From positions 62,001-126,000 of the forward strand of contig CAKPDH010000001.1 in assembly GCA_934148845.1 (NCBI GenBank): a stretch of 64,000 bases of DNA, written 5' to 3'. The notes beneath the pieces were generated by a model that made no database searches, was not told the origin of the DNA, and was given only the letters and a program-made list of their open reading frames with translations. A program made the position numbers and the translations under genes. Shown piece after piece: positions 16,521 through 24,016 of the stretch; position 1 is the first letter of the stretch, and each line of letters begins with the position of its first letter. The DNA comes from an uncultured Bacilli bacterium (lineage in GTDB: Bacteria > Bacillota_I > Bacilli_A > RF39 > UBA660).

Positions 16521-17699
16521 ATGAAAAAGACAATAAAAGATTTTAATTTAAATAATAAGAAAGTAATAATAAGGGTAGATTTTAATGTACCTATTAAAGA
16601 TAATAAAATAGTTGATGATAATAGAATTTTAGCTAGTATAAAAACTATTAAATATGCTATTAGTAATAATGCTAAAGTAATTCTTATGAGTCATTTAGGA
16701 AGAATAAAGAGTGTTGAAGATGAAAAAGCTAATTCACTTAAAATAGTTGTCCCTAGACTTAGTGAGCTATTAAATAAAGATGTTATATTTTCATCTTCAA
16801 CAAGAGGATCTATTTTAGAAGATAAAATATCAAAGTTAAATCCAGGTGATGTATTATTAATGGAAAATACTAGATATGAAGATTTAGATTTAAATCTTGA
16901 GTCTGGTAATGATAAGGATTTAGGTAAATATTGGGCATCTTTAGGAGATATATTTATAAATGATGCTTTTGGTACATCTCATAGATCTCATGCATCTAAT
17001 GTAGGTATTGCAACTAATTTACCTAGTGGTATAGGTTTTCTAATTGAGGAAGAATTATCTAAATTATCACTTGCACTTAATAATCCAAAAAGACCATATG
17101 CTTTAATACTCGGTGGTGCTAAAGTAAAGGATAAAATAGGTGTAATTAAAAATTTAGTAAATATTTGTGATTATATACTAATAGGTGGTGGTATGGCTTA
17201 TACATTTTTAAAGGCAAAGGGAGAATGTATAGGATTATCTATGTTAGATGAAAGTTCAATTCCTTTTTGTACTCTTATGCTTAAAGAATATAAAGATAAA
17301 ATAATCCTACCAGTAGATTCTTTAGTTAGTGAAAGTGTAGATGGTGATACTTATTTAAAGAAAAATCACGATTTTTCTTCTTATGATATAGGGTATGATA
17401 TAGGTATTAAAACTATAGAAAAATATATGGAAATATTAAGTAAATGTGATACAATAGTATGGAATGGACCTATGGGCATGTTTGAAAATTCAAAATATGC
17501 AAATGGTACAAAAAAACTTTTAGATTATTTAAGTAAACTAAAAAAAACAGTAATAATAGGTGGTGGAGATACTGCTAGTGCAGCCATTAATTTTGGATAT
17601 AAAGATTCGTTTACACATATATCAACAGGAGGTGGAGCATCATTAGAACTATTGGAGGGAAAAAAACTTCCTGGAATAGATATAATTGATGATAAATAA
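16521..17699 (+). CDS. pgk: Phosphoglycerate kinase
   Basis: 392 residues, normal length. RVDFNVPIKDNKIVDDNRI at the start, MSHLGR, the hinge-region GGAKVKDKIGV, WNGPMGMFE and the C-terminal GGGDTASA and STGGGASLELLEGKKLPG motifs are all present. Glycolytic ATP formation from 1,3-bisphosphoglycerate. It is cotranscribed with nrnA upstream and apparently with the flippase-like gene downstream (one base between stop and start). Confidence 0.96.
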   Translation: MKKTIKDFNLNNKKVIIRVDFNVPIKDNKIVDDNRILASIKTIKYAISNNAKVILMSHLGRIKSVEDEKANSLKIVVPRLSELLNKDVIFSSSTRGSILEDKISKLNPGDVLLMENTRYEDLDLNLESGNDKDLGKYWASLGDIFINDAFGTSHRSHASNVGIATNLPSGIGFLIEEELSKLSLALNNPKRPYALILGGAKVKDKIGVIKNLVNICDYILIGGGMAYTFLKAKGECIGLSMLDESSIPFCTLMLKEYKDKIILPVDSLVSESVDGDTYLKKNHDFSSYDIGYDIGIKTIEKYMEILSKCDTIVWNGPMGMFENSKYANGTKKLLDYLSKLKKTVIIGGGDTASAAINFGYKDSFTHISTGGGASLELLEGKKLPGIDIIDDK

Positions 17700-17700
17700 T

Positions 17701-18705
17701 ATGAAAAAGAAAATATTAAATTATGTATTATTAGCTTTAGTAACAGCGCTTGTATTATATTTTTCATTAAAAGATAATTATAGGGAAATAATAAGTCAAA
17801 TATTAACTATGAATATATGGTATTTATTATTAGCTTTTATATTACTTATTATTTTTTGGTTATTTAGAACATATCCTATGTATTCATTTTGTAAAAAGAT
17901 AAATAAAACATTTAAATATAGTGATGCATTTTTATTAACTTTACGTACACAATTTTTTAATGCTGTAACACCTTTTGCAACAGGCGGACAGCCATATCAA
18001 ATATATTATATTAAAAAGTGTGGACTTAATTATGCTGAATCTACAAGTGTAGTACTTGAAAATTTTATAGTATATCAAATAGCTTTAGTATTACTAGGAT
18101 TAATATCTTTATTTACTAATAAAATATTTCATATATTTAAAAATGTTTTATTATTACAGAAGCTTATAGCGCTTGGATTTATTATTAATACACTTGTAAT
18201 AGTTGTAATGTTTATTGTAGCTTTTTCTAAATCAATGAATAAAAAATTAATAAATTTTCAAATAAATTTATTAAGTAAGCTACACTTAGTAAAAAATAGG
18301 GAAGAAACTTTAGAAAAATGGGATACTAATATAAATAATTTTCATAAGAGCGCTAAAATATTACTTAAAAATAAAAAATCATTTATCATAAATATATTGT
18401 GTAATTTAGTTGCTCTTTCAAGTTTATATCTAATTCCACTTTTCATACTATATGCAATGGGTGATTTTAAAAGTGTTCAAGGACTTATTAGTATAGTTAC
18501 AAGTGCATATATAATGATTATAGGCTCATTTGTACCTATCCCAGGAGCAACAGGTGGACTTGAATATGGATTTTTACAATTTTATGGTAACTTTGTTAGT
18601 GGAAGTAAACTTAAAGCACTTATGCTAGTATGGAGATTTATAACTTATTATTTTGGTATGATAATAGGAGCTATAGCGCTTAATATAAAGAGGGTGAAAA
18701 AATGA
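17701..18705 (+). CDS. Lysylphosphatidylglycerol synthase TM-region/YbhN-like flippase family protein
   Basis: 334 residues from ATG 17701, one base after the pgk stop; an in-frame ATG at 17689 inside pgk is an alternative and neither has a good ribosome binding site. About eight hydrophobic helices. FNAVTPFATGGQPYQIYYIKK and the glycine/proline loop GSFVPIPGATGGLEYGF near the C-terminus are the family hallmarks (UPF0104/LPG-synthase TM). It lacks the soluble aminoacyl-transfer domain of MprF. It overlaps the glycosyltransferase downstream by four bases, so a role in lipid or glycolipid translocation is inferred. Confidence 0.8.
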   Translation: MKKKILNYVLLALVTALVLYFSLKDNYREIISQILTMNIWYLLLAFILLIIFWLFRTYPMYSFCKKINKTFKYSDAFLLTLRTQFFNAVTPFATGGQPYQIYYIKKCGLNYAESTSVVLENFIVYQIALVLLGLISLFTNKIFHIFKNVLLLQKLIALGFIINTLVIVVMFIVAFSKSMNKKLINFQINLLSKLHLVKNREETLEKWDTNINNFHKSAKILLKNKKSFIINILCNLVALSSLYLIPLFILYAMGDFKSVQGLISIVTSAYIMIIGSFVPIPGATGGLEYGFLQFYGNFVSGSKLKALMLVWRFITYYFGMIIGAIALNIKRVKK

Positions 18706-19940
18706 GAATAGGTATATTTACAGATACTTATCCTCCATATATAAATGGGGTTTCAACAAGTATTAAGATGCTTGAAAATGCTTTAAAGAAAAAAGGACAT
18801 AAAGTTTTTATAGTAACAGTAAATCCAGAAGGCATGAATTATAGCTTTGAAAATAATGGCACATTAATAAGAATACCTGGTATAAAGACAGGAATATATG
18901 ATTATAGATTGACTACAATATATCCAATAAGGGCAGTAAACAAAATAAAAGAATGGAATCTTGATATTATACATTCTCATACAGAATTTGGTATAGGAAC
19001 ATTTGCCCGTGTTATAAGTAAACAATTCGATATACCAATAGTGCACACATATCATACAATGTATGAAGACTATGTACACTATATAACTAAAGGATATTTT
19101 GATGGTGCTAGTAAAAAAATAGTAGAATATTTAACAAAATTTTATTGTGATAAAACAATAGAGGAGTTAATTGTACCAACTAAAAAGACATATGATTTAT
19201 TTAAAAACAAGTATAAATATGATAGAAATGTACATATAATTCCAACAGGTATTGAAATAGAAAGATTTTATAAAGAAAAAATTAACTTAGATAAAGTAAA
19301 AGAACTAAAAGAAAAACTTAAAATCAAAGATAGTGATGTAGTGATTCTTTTTGTAGGAAGAATTGCAGAAGAAAAGAGTATAGATTTTTTAATAAATAAT
19401 CATCCAAATATATTAAAATCAAATAAAAATGCAAAATTATTAATAGTAGGTGATGGTCCAGATTTAGAAAAATATAAAGAATTAGCTAAGAAAAATAAGA
19501 TAAGTGATTATGTAATATTTACAGGGAAAGTTCCTTGGAATGAAGTACCTTTATATTACAATATAGCCTCTATTTTTACAACAGCGTCTCATACAGAAAC
19601 TCAAGGACTTACTGTAATAGAAGCTATGGCATCTTCACTTCCTGTTGTAGCTCTTTTTGATGAAAGTTTTAGAAATGTTGTTGTTGAAACACTTACAGGC
19701 TATTTATTTAAAAATAAAAAAGAATATATAAAACAAATGATTGAACTTGTAAATAATAAGGAAAAGCGTATAAATATGGGTAATCAAGCACGTATTAACT
19801 CAGAGTCATATTCATCAAAATATTTTGCTGAAAGAGTTCTTGATGTATATAAATTGGCTCTTAAAGATAGACCATTAAAAAAAGATAAAAGATTTTTTAC
19901 TCGATTAAAAAATGCAGTAATAAAAGGATTTAAAAAATAG
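18702..19940 (+). CDS. GT4 glycosyltransferase, probable diacylglycerol glucosyltransferase
   Basis: 412 residues, GT-B fold. The N-terminal FTDTYPPYINGVSTSI segment and HSHTEFGIG resemble the monoglucosyldiacylglycerol synthases of Acholeplasma and Streptococcus; the C-terminal donor site has VGRIAEEKSIDFL and TETQGLTVIEAMASSLPV (the E-x7-E region). Such enzymes make the glycolipid that anchors lipoteichoic acid. The gene follows and overlaps the flippase-like gene and precedes spo0A. The C-terminus is basic (about 20 residues), fitting peripheral membrane binding. The specific sugar is inferred. Confidence 0.82.
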   Translation: MRIGIFTDTYPPYINGVSTSIKMLENALKKKGHKVFIVTVNPEGMNYSFENNGTLIRIPGIKTGIYDYRLTTIYPIRAVNKIKEWNLDIIHSHTEFGIGTFARVISKQFDIPIVHTYHTMYEDYVHYITKGYFDGASKKIVEYLTKFYCDKTIEELIVPTKKTYDLFKNKYKYDRNVHIIPTGIEIERFYKEKINLDKVKELKEKLKIKDSDVVILFVGRIAEEKSIDFLINNHPNILKSNKNAKLLIVGDGPDLEKYKELAKKNKISDYVIFTGKVPWNEVPLYYNIASIFTTASHTETQGLTVIEAMASSLPVVALFDESFRNVVVETLTGYLFKNKKEYIKQMIELVNNKEKRINMGNQARINSESYSSKYFAERVLDVYKLALKDRPLKKDKRFFTRLKNAVIKGFKK

Positions 19941-19963
19941 AAAAATGTAAAAAAACGTAAAAA

Positions 19964-19983
19964 AATATTGTTTAAACAATATT
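19964..19983. repeat. 20-bp perfect palindrome ahead of the 0A-box array
   Basis: AATATTGTTT and its exact reverse complement with no spacer, directly abutting the first 0A-like box. No T run follows on the + strand; on the - strand it would run into a T-rich stretch, but no - strand gene is near. Confidence 0.6.
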
Positions 19984-20008
19984 CGACAAAATATGACAAA
20001 TATAGACA
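19982..20008. promoter_or_regulatory. Three 0A-like boxes in 10-bp register upstream of spo0A
   Basis: TTCGACA at 19982, TATGACA at 19992 and ATAGACA at 20002, each followed by AA. The first is the exact reverse complement of the 0A box TGTCGAA; the others keep GACAAA. The spacing is exactly 10 bp, so the sites lie on one face of the helix. They lie about 45-70 bp upstream of the spo0A -10 (20052), as expected for autoregulation by phosphorylated Spo0A. Confidence 0.6.
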
Positions 20009-20051
20009 AAACTAGCTAAAATAAACTCTAGAAGCTTTAAGTTGTATGTAG

Positions 20052-20057
20052 TATAAT
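20052..20057 (+). promoter_or_regulatory. -10 element of spo0A
   Basis: TATAAT, 24 bases before the ATG, with GAAAGAGG as the ribosome binding site; the -35 is poor, as expected for an activator-dependent promoter. Confidence 0.45.
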
Positions 20058-20080
20058 CAATAATAGGAAAGAGGTATATT

Positions 20081-20839
20081 ATGGACAAGGTTAAAGTTCT
20101 AATGATAGATGATAATAAAGAATTGATTGATGCAGTAAAAGAGTATTTTTCAAGTAGTAAACAAATAGAAATAGTTGATGTTGCCTATGATGGAGTAGAA
20201 GGTTTAAAAAAGATAGAAGAGTCTAGTTTTGATGTAGCAGTTTTAGATTTAATAATGCCAAATAAAGATGGACTTTATGTGTTAGAAGAAATGAAAAAGA
20301 AAAAACTTTCAAAAAAAATAATTGTTGCTACTAGCTATAATGCACAAGAAGTAATAAGGGAAGTTTCTGATTATGGAGTTTCTTACTATATATTAAAACC
20401 TTTTGATTTTAATGATTTAGAAAAAAGAATATTAGATATATGTAATAAGAAAAAAGAAGGTAAAAATATAGATTTACATTATAATAATTTACAAATAGCT
20501 ATTACTAAAATATTACACGAATTAGGTATACCATCACATATAAAAGGATATCAATATATAAGAGATGGTGTAAGTCTAATATTTGAAAATCCAGAAATGA
20601 TAGGTGGTATTACTAAAGAATTATATCCAGAACTTGCAGTTAAATTTGATACTACAGTATCAAGAGTAGAAAGAGCAATAAGACATGCTATTGAGGTAAG
20701 TTGGAACAGAGGAAACTGGGATTTAATGGAAGAAATATTTGGTAATAGTGTAGATATAGATAAAGCTAAACCAACTAATTCAGAATTTATAGTAACAGTT
20801 GCAGATAAGCTTAGATTGGATTACCATATGGTAAGATAA
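20081..20839 (+). CDS. spo0A: Sporulation master regulator Spo0A
   Basis: 252 residues. The N-terminal receiver (1-120) has Asp10/Asp11, phospho-accepting Asp56 in VLDLIMP, Thr84 and Lys106 (ILKPF). After a short linker the C-terminal DNA-binding domain carries IPSHIKGYQYIRDGV and the recognition-helix region SRVERAIRHAIEVSWNRGN, almost the same as in Bacillus and Clostridium; this domain is essentially confined to Spo0A. It should activate or repress genes with 0A boxes when phosphorylated. Candidate boxes lie upstream of this gene, rpsU and the SpoIIB-like gene. No spo0F, spo0B or kinase is in the window. Confidence 0.95.
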   Translation: MDKVKVLMIDDNKELIDAVKEYFSSSKQIEIVDVAYDGVEGLKKIEESSFDVAVLDLIMPNKDGLYVLEEMKKKKLSKKIIVATSYNAQEVIREVSDYGVSYYILKPFDFNDLEKRILDICNKKKEGKNIDLHYNNLQIAITKILHELGIPSHIKGYQYIRDGVSLIFENPEMIGGITKELYPELAVKFDTTVSRVERAIRHAIEVSWNRGNWDLMEEIFGNSVDIDKAKPTNSEFIVTVADKLRLDYHMVR

Positions 20840-20899
20840 TTAAGCTTTTTTAATTATTGCTATAAATTAACTAAAATGCTAGTAAAATTAAAAAAACTA

Positions 20900-20928
20900 T
20901 TGTATATAAACGAATTTTATGATAGAAT
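20900..20928 (+). promoter_or_regulatory. SigA promoter of rplS
   Basis: TTGTAT, 17 bases, TAGAAT. Transcription would start near 20935, at the beginning of the structured leader. Confidence 0.5.
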
Positions 20929-20935
20929 TAATAAC

Positions 20936-20980
20936 GTGATCCGCTGACTTGATTATGATCATAATTTAGATAAGGAGAGT
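20936..20980 (+). ncRNA. Possible L19-type ribosomal protein leader
   Basis: The 5' leader between the promoter and the rplS ribosome binding site contains TGATC pairing with GATCA across about 15 bases, and an alternative TTATGATCATAA palindrome. Autoregulatory L19 leaders are known in Firmicutes; the match here rests on position and self-complementarity only. Confidence 0.35.
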
Positions 20981-20986
20981 GACATT

Positions 20987-21340
20987 ATGAATTTAATAGA
21001 AAAGATTACTAAGAAACAAATAAGAACAGATATTCCTGAATTTAGATCTGGAGATACTATTAGAGTAGATATTAAAATAGATGAAACTGATGCATCAGGA
21101 AATAAAAAAGTAAGAATTCAAGCATTTGAAGGAATAGTAATGGCTATTAAAGGATCTGGAGTAAGTAAAACATTTACAGTTAGAAAAATGTCTGGAAATG
21201 TAGGAACTGAAAAAACATTACCTGTCAATTCACCAAGAATTGATAAAATTACAGTAGTAAGAAAAGGTAAAGTTAGAAAAGCTAAACCAACTTGGATTAG
21301 AAAGTCTTCAAAGACTCCAAAGATTAAAGAAAGAGTATAA
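20987..21340 (+). CDS. rplS: 50S ribosomal protein L19
   Basis: 117 residues, standard length. FRSGDTIRVDIKI, IQAFEGIVMA, the FTVRKMSGNVGTEKTLP segment and the basic C-terminus are typical of bL19, located at the subunit interface. AAGGAGAG precedes the ATG. lepB follows, an order shared with other Bacilli, with a terminator hairpin between them. Confidence 0.96.
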   Translation: MNLIEKITKKQIRTDIPEFRSGDTIRVDIKIDETDASGNKKVRIQAFEGIVMAIKGSGVSKTFTVRKMSGNVGTEKTLPVNSPRIDKITVVRKGKVRKAKPTWIRKSSKTPKIKERV

Positions 21341-21357
21341 GGCTTATGCCTTTTTTT
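21339..21357 (+). terminator. Intrinsic terminator after rplS
   Basis: AAGGC pairs with GCCTT around TTAT, followed by seven T. It overlaps the stop codon and may only attenuate, since lepB follows closely. Confidence 0.7.
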
Positions 21358-21370
21358 CTTAGGAGGAATT

Positions 21371-21874
21371 ATGAATAATAAAGTAAAAGAGATATTATCA
21401 TATGTAATAATAATTATTGTAGTTGTGCTTTTTAGAACATTTATAGCAACACCAGTAAGAGTTGATGGAGATTCTATGGATGATACTTTAAAAAATAATA
21501 ATATATTAATTTTAAATAAGCTAGATAAGTCTTATAATAGATTCGATATAGTTGTAATAAAACGTGGTAGGTCTAAGTTAATCAAAAGAATAATAGGTCT
21601 TCCAGGTGAATATATAAAATATAAAAATAATGAATTATATATTAATAATAAAATTATAGATGATGTATCTATATCTAGGACTGGTGATTTTGATTTAAAA
21701 GAATTATATGATGTAGATATTATTCCACCCAATTATTATTTTGTAATGGGAGATAATAGGGGATTATCACTTGATAGTAGATATAATCAAATAGGATTAA
21801 TAAAAAAATCTGATATAGTTGGAACTGTGTCTATAAGAATATTTCCATTTAGTAAAATAGGCAAAATAAAGTAA
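21371..21874 (+). CDS. lepB: Signal peptidase I
   Basis: 167 residues with one N-terminal membrane anchor (about 9-27). The catalytic serine is Ser35 in DGDSMDDTL and the general-base lysine is Lys72 in LIKRIIGLPGE; the VMGDNRGLSLDSR box follows. It cleaves Sec signal peptides on the outer membrane face. This is the Ser/Lys bacterial type, not the Ser/His SipW/archaeal type, although SipW-substrate-like proteins occur in the window. AGGAGG precedes the ATG. Confidence 0.94.
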   Translation: MNNKVKEILSYVIIIIVVVLFRTFIATPVRVDGDSMDDTLKNNNILILNKLDKSYNRFDIVVIKRGRSKLIKRIIGLPGEYIKYKNNELYINNKIIDDVSISRTGDFDLKELYDVDIIPPNYYFVMGDNRGLSLDSRYNQIGLIKKSDIVGTVSIRIFPFSKIGKIK

Positions 21875-21893
21875 AGCGCAAACTTTACTTTTT
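21868..21893. terminator. Bidirectional terminator between lepB and tspO
   Basis: AAAGTAAAG pairs with CTTTACTTT around six bases; a T run follows on the + strand and an A run precedes it, so it can serve both convergent genes. Confidence 0.8.
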
Positions 21894-22347
21894 ATATGTT
21901 TAGAAAAAATATAGATACTATAAGTATGGTAGCAAATAAATTCCAAAATATGTAAGGAATTAAAAATTTTGCAGATTCTTTTTTTAATTCTTTAGATTCA
22001 TAGTATAAAAATAATGAACTAATTAAAACTATTACTGTATCTATTAAAGCTAAAAATGGACTTTTTATTTTAAAAAATAAAAATGTAAATATTTGATTAG
22101 TAAAATAATTAATTAATAAAGTTTTATTATATGAAGGAATATCTTTATAATTATAATCTTTATATATTTTATATATACTTATAGATATTAAAATATATAA
22201 TATAGTCCATACTATTACAAATATTATACTTGAAGGAGCAAAAAAAGGTTTATTTAAGTTTTTATAAAAAATATTATCTGATTTAAATATAATACTACTT
22301 ATAAACCAAGGTAAAAGAATTAAAAGAAATTTAAAAATTTTTTTCAT
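21892..22347 (-). CDS. tspO: TspO/MBR family membrane protein
   Basis: 151 residues, five hydrophobic helices, the usual family size. LNKPFFAPSSIIFVIVWTILY matches the conserved loop and helix 2 (KP-x-F-x-P-x(5)-VWT-x-LY), and PYIFWNLFATILIVSIFFLN matches helix 5. Bacterial TspO binds tetrapyrroles and may affect oxidative or light stress; its role here is not clear. It is one of only two intact - strand genes and shares a divergent intergenic region with the rhomboid gene. AGAGGTG precedes the start on the - strand. Confidence 0.87.
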   Translation of the reverse strand: MKKIFKFLLILLPWFISSIIFKSDNIFYKNLNKPFFAPSSIIFVIVWTILYILISISIYKIYKDYNYKDIPSYNKTLLINYFTNQIFTFLFFKIKSPFLALIDTVIVLISSLFLYYESKELKKESAKFLIPYIFWNLFATILIVSIFFLNI

Positions 22348-22407
22348 GTTACACCTCTTTACATATTATGATAAATGTATTAAAATATTAATAAATGGAG
22401 TGATAAA

Positions 22408-23571
22408 ATGAATGTTACTTTAAATAAAAATGATGAAGTAGTAATGAAACTTTTACATTATTTTATAACAAATAAAGGTTATAGTCCTGTTATATTACAC
22501 GGCGCTAAAGATGAAATTTGGCTTGAAAATAGTGATGCAGAATATAAAATAATAAGAATAGTATCTAATTATATACATAATGATGAACAATTAAGTTTTG
22601 ATATATTTAGAACTAAGCAAATATTAAAAAGAATAAAGAAAAAGATGTTTTCCATTAATATGAATACTCTTAGTATATTTGTTAATTTAGGTGATAATGT
22701 AAATCTTAGGGATAAAGATTATGACAATATTAAATGTGCTTTAGTTAAAGACATTAATGATGTATCTAAGTATTCTTTTATAATAAATGAGTTTCCTAAT
22801 ATATTAGAAATAGAAAGAACTAATGAAGAAGGAATAGAGCTTTTTATAAAATTAACTGAAGATATAAATAAAAAGAATTATGAAGAAAGTAAGAAAGCAG
22901 AAGATGTATTTAGTAAAAAGACTCCTGTTATGACTTATATATTTATGGGAATATGTGCTATACTTTACATAATATCTTCATTATTATCTAAAAATGTATT
23001 TAATATTAATCCAAATGTATTAGGACATTTTGGAGGATTGATAAATAGAAATACAATGGGTAGTAATTTAGAATTTTATAGATTAATTACTTCTATATTT
23101 CTACATGGTGGCTTGATACATTTTATTTTAAATATGTATTCTTTATATATAATAGGTCCACAAATAGAAAGCTTTTATGGCAAGGTTAAATATAGTATTA
23201 TATTTATTCTAAGTGGAGTAATAGGTAATTTACTTTCAATGTTATTTTTACAAGACAATGTGGTTAGTGTAGGTGCGAGTGGTGCAATTTTTGGACTTAT
23301 GGGTGCTTTACTATATTTTGGATATCATTATAGAGTATATTTAAGTACTGTTATAAAAAGTCAAATAATACCTCTTATTGTAATTAATTTAGTTCTTGGA
23401 TTTATGATTTCTGGCGTAAATAATATGGCACATGTAGGAGGATTAATAGGTGGAATATTACTTTCAATGTGTGTTGGTGTAAAGTACAAAAGTGCAAAAT
23501 CTGATATAATTAACGGTATTATTATGACTATTATATTTGTATCAAGTATTTTATATATGATTTTTAGATAA
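22408..23571 (+). CDS. Rhomboid intramembrane serine protease, YqgP/GluP-like
   Basis: 387 residues. A soluble N-terminal domain of about 170 residues precedes the rhomboid core of six or seven helices. The catalytic dyad is Ser291 in GASGAIFG and His342 in NNMAHVGG; HGGLIHFILNMYSL holds the oxyanion-side His and Asn. The N-terminal cytosolic domain plus the rhomboid core is the arrangement of Bacillus YqgP, without its C-terminal TPR part. GGAGTGAT precedes the ATG. The substrate is unknown. Confidence 0.88.
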   Translation: MNVTLNKNDEVVMKLLHYFITNKGYSPVILHGAKDEIWLENSDAEYKIIRIVSNYIHNDEQLSFDIFRTKQILKRIKKKMFSINMNTLSIFVNLGDNVNLRDKDYDNIKCALVKDINDVSKYSFIINEFPNILEIERTNEEGIELFIKLTEDINKKNYEESKKAEDVFSKKTPVMTYIFMGICAILYIISSLLSKNVFNINPNVLGHFGGLINRNTMGSNLEFYRLITSIFLHGGLIHFILNMYSLYIIGPQIESFYGKVKYSIIFILSGVIGNLLSMLFLQDNVVSVGASGAIFGLMGALLYFGYHYRVYLSTVIKSQIIPLIVINLVLGFMISGVNNMAHVGGLIGGILLSMCVGVKYKSAKSDIINGIIMTIIFVSSILYMIFR

Positions 23572-23622
23572 ATTAAAAATAATACTTGCAATTAATTAAC
23601 AAATAATGTATATTATACATGT

Positions 23623-23670
23623 ACTTATTTCTTGGTTGGGAAATTCTCCAATTTCTAACTAGGTATAAGC
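23623..23670 (+). ncRNA. Structured 5' leader of rpsO
   Basis: A long hairpin can be drawn: ACTTAT with ATAAGC, CTTGGTT with AACTAGG, GGAAATT with AATTTCT, around a CTCC loop (with a few G-U pairs). It ends just before the ribosome binding site. S15 represses its own mRNA through such leaders in several phyla; assignment to a specific class is not possible here. Confidence 0.45.
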
Positions 23671-23692
23671 GTATTTTATGAAAGGAGATACT

Positions 23693-23962
23693 ATGGCTAT
23701 TACAAAAGAAAGAAAAGCTGAACTTGTTAAGAAATTCGGTAAAGATAGTAATGATACTGGTAGTATTGAGGTACAAATAGCTATCTTAACTGATGAAATT
23801 AATGCATTGACTGAACATTTTAAAGTACATGCACAAGATAATCATTCTAAGCGTGGTTTACTTCATAAGGTTGGTCAAAGAAGAAGCTTACTAAATTATT
23901 TAGTTAAAAACGATGTTACAAGATATCGTAAAATTGTTAAAGATTTAGGATTAAGAAAATAA
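23693..23962 (+). CDS. rpsO: 30S ribosomal protein S15
   Basis: 89 residues, the exact family length. AAAGGAGA sets the start at ATG 23693 rather than the in-frame ATG 15 bases upstream. FGKDSNDTGSIEVQIAILT, HAQDNHSKRGLL and RRSLLNYL are the conserved helices that bind 16S rRNA. It is followed by pnp, the classic rpsO-pnp pair. Confidence 0.96.
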   Translation: MAITKERKAELVKKFGKDSNDTGSIEVQIAILTDEINALTEHFKVHAQDNHSKRGLLHKVGQRRSLLNYLVKNDVTRYRKIVKDLGLRK

Positions 23963-23975
23963 TTATGAAAAACGT

Positions 23976-24004
23976 AGACACTTATTTTAAGTGTCTTTAT
24001 TTTT
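23976..24004 (+). terminator. Terminator between rpsO and pnp
   Basis: AGACACTT pairs with AAGTGTCT around ATTTT, then a T-rich tail. Confidence 0.75.
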
Positions 24005-24016
24005 AAAGGAGGATAT

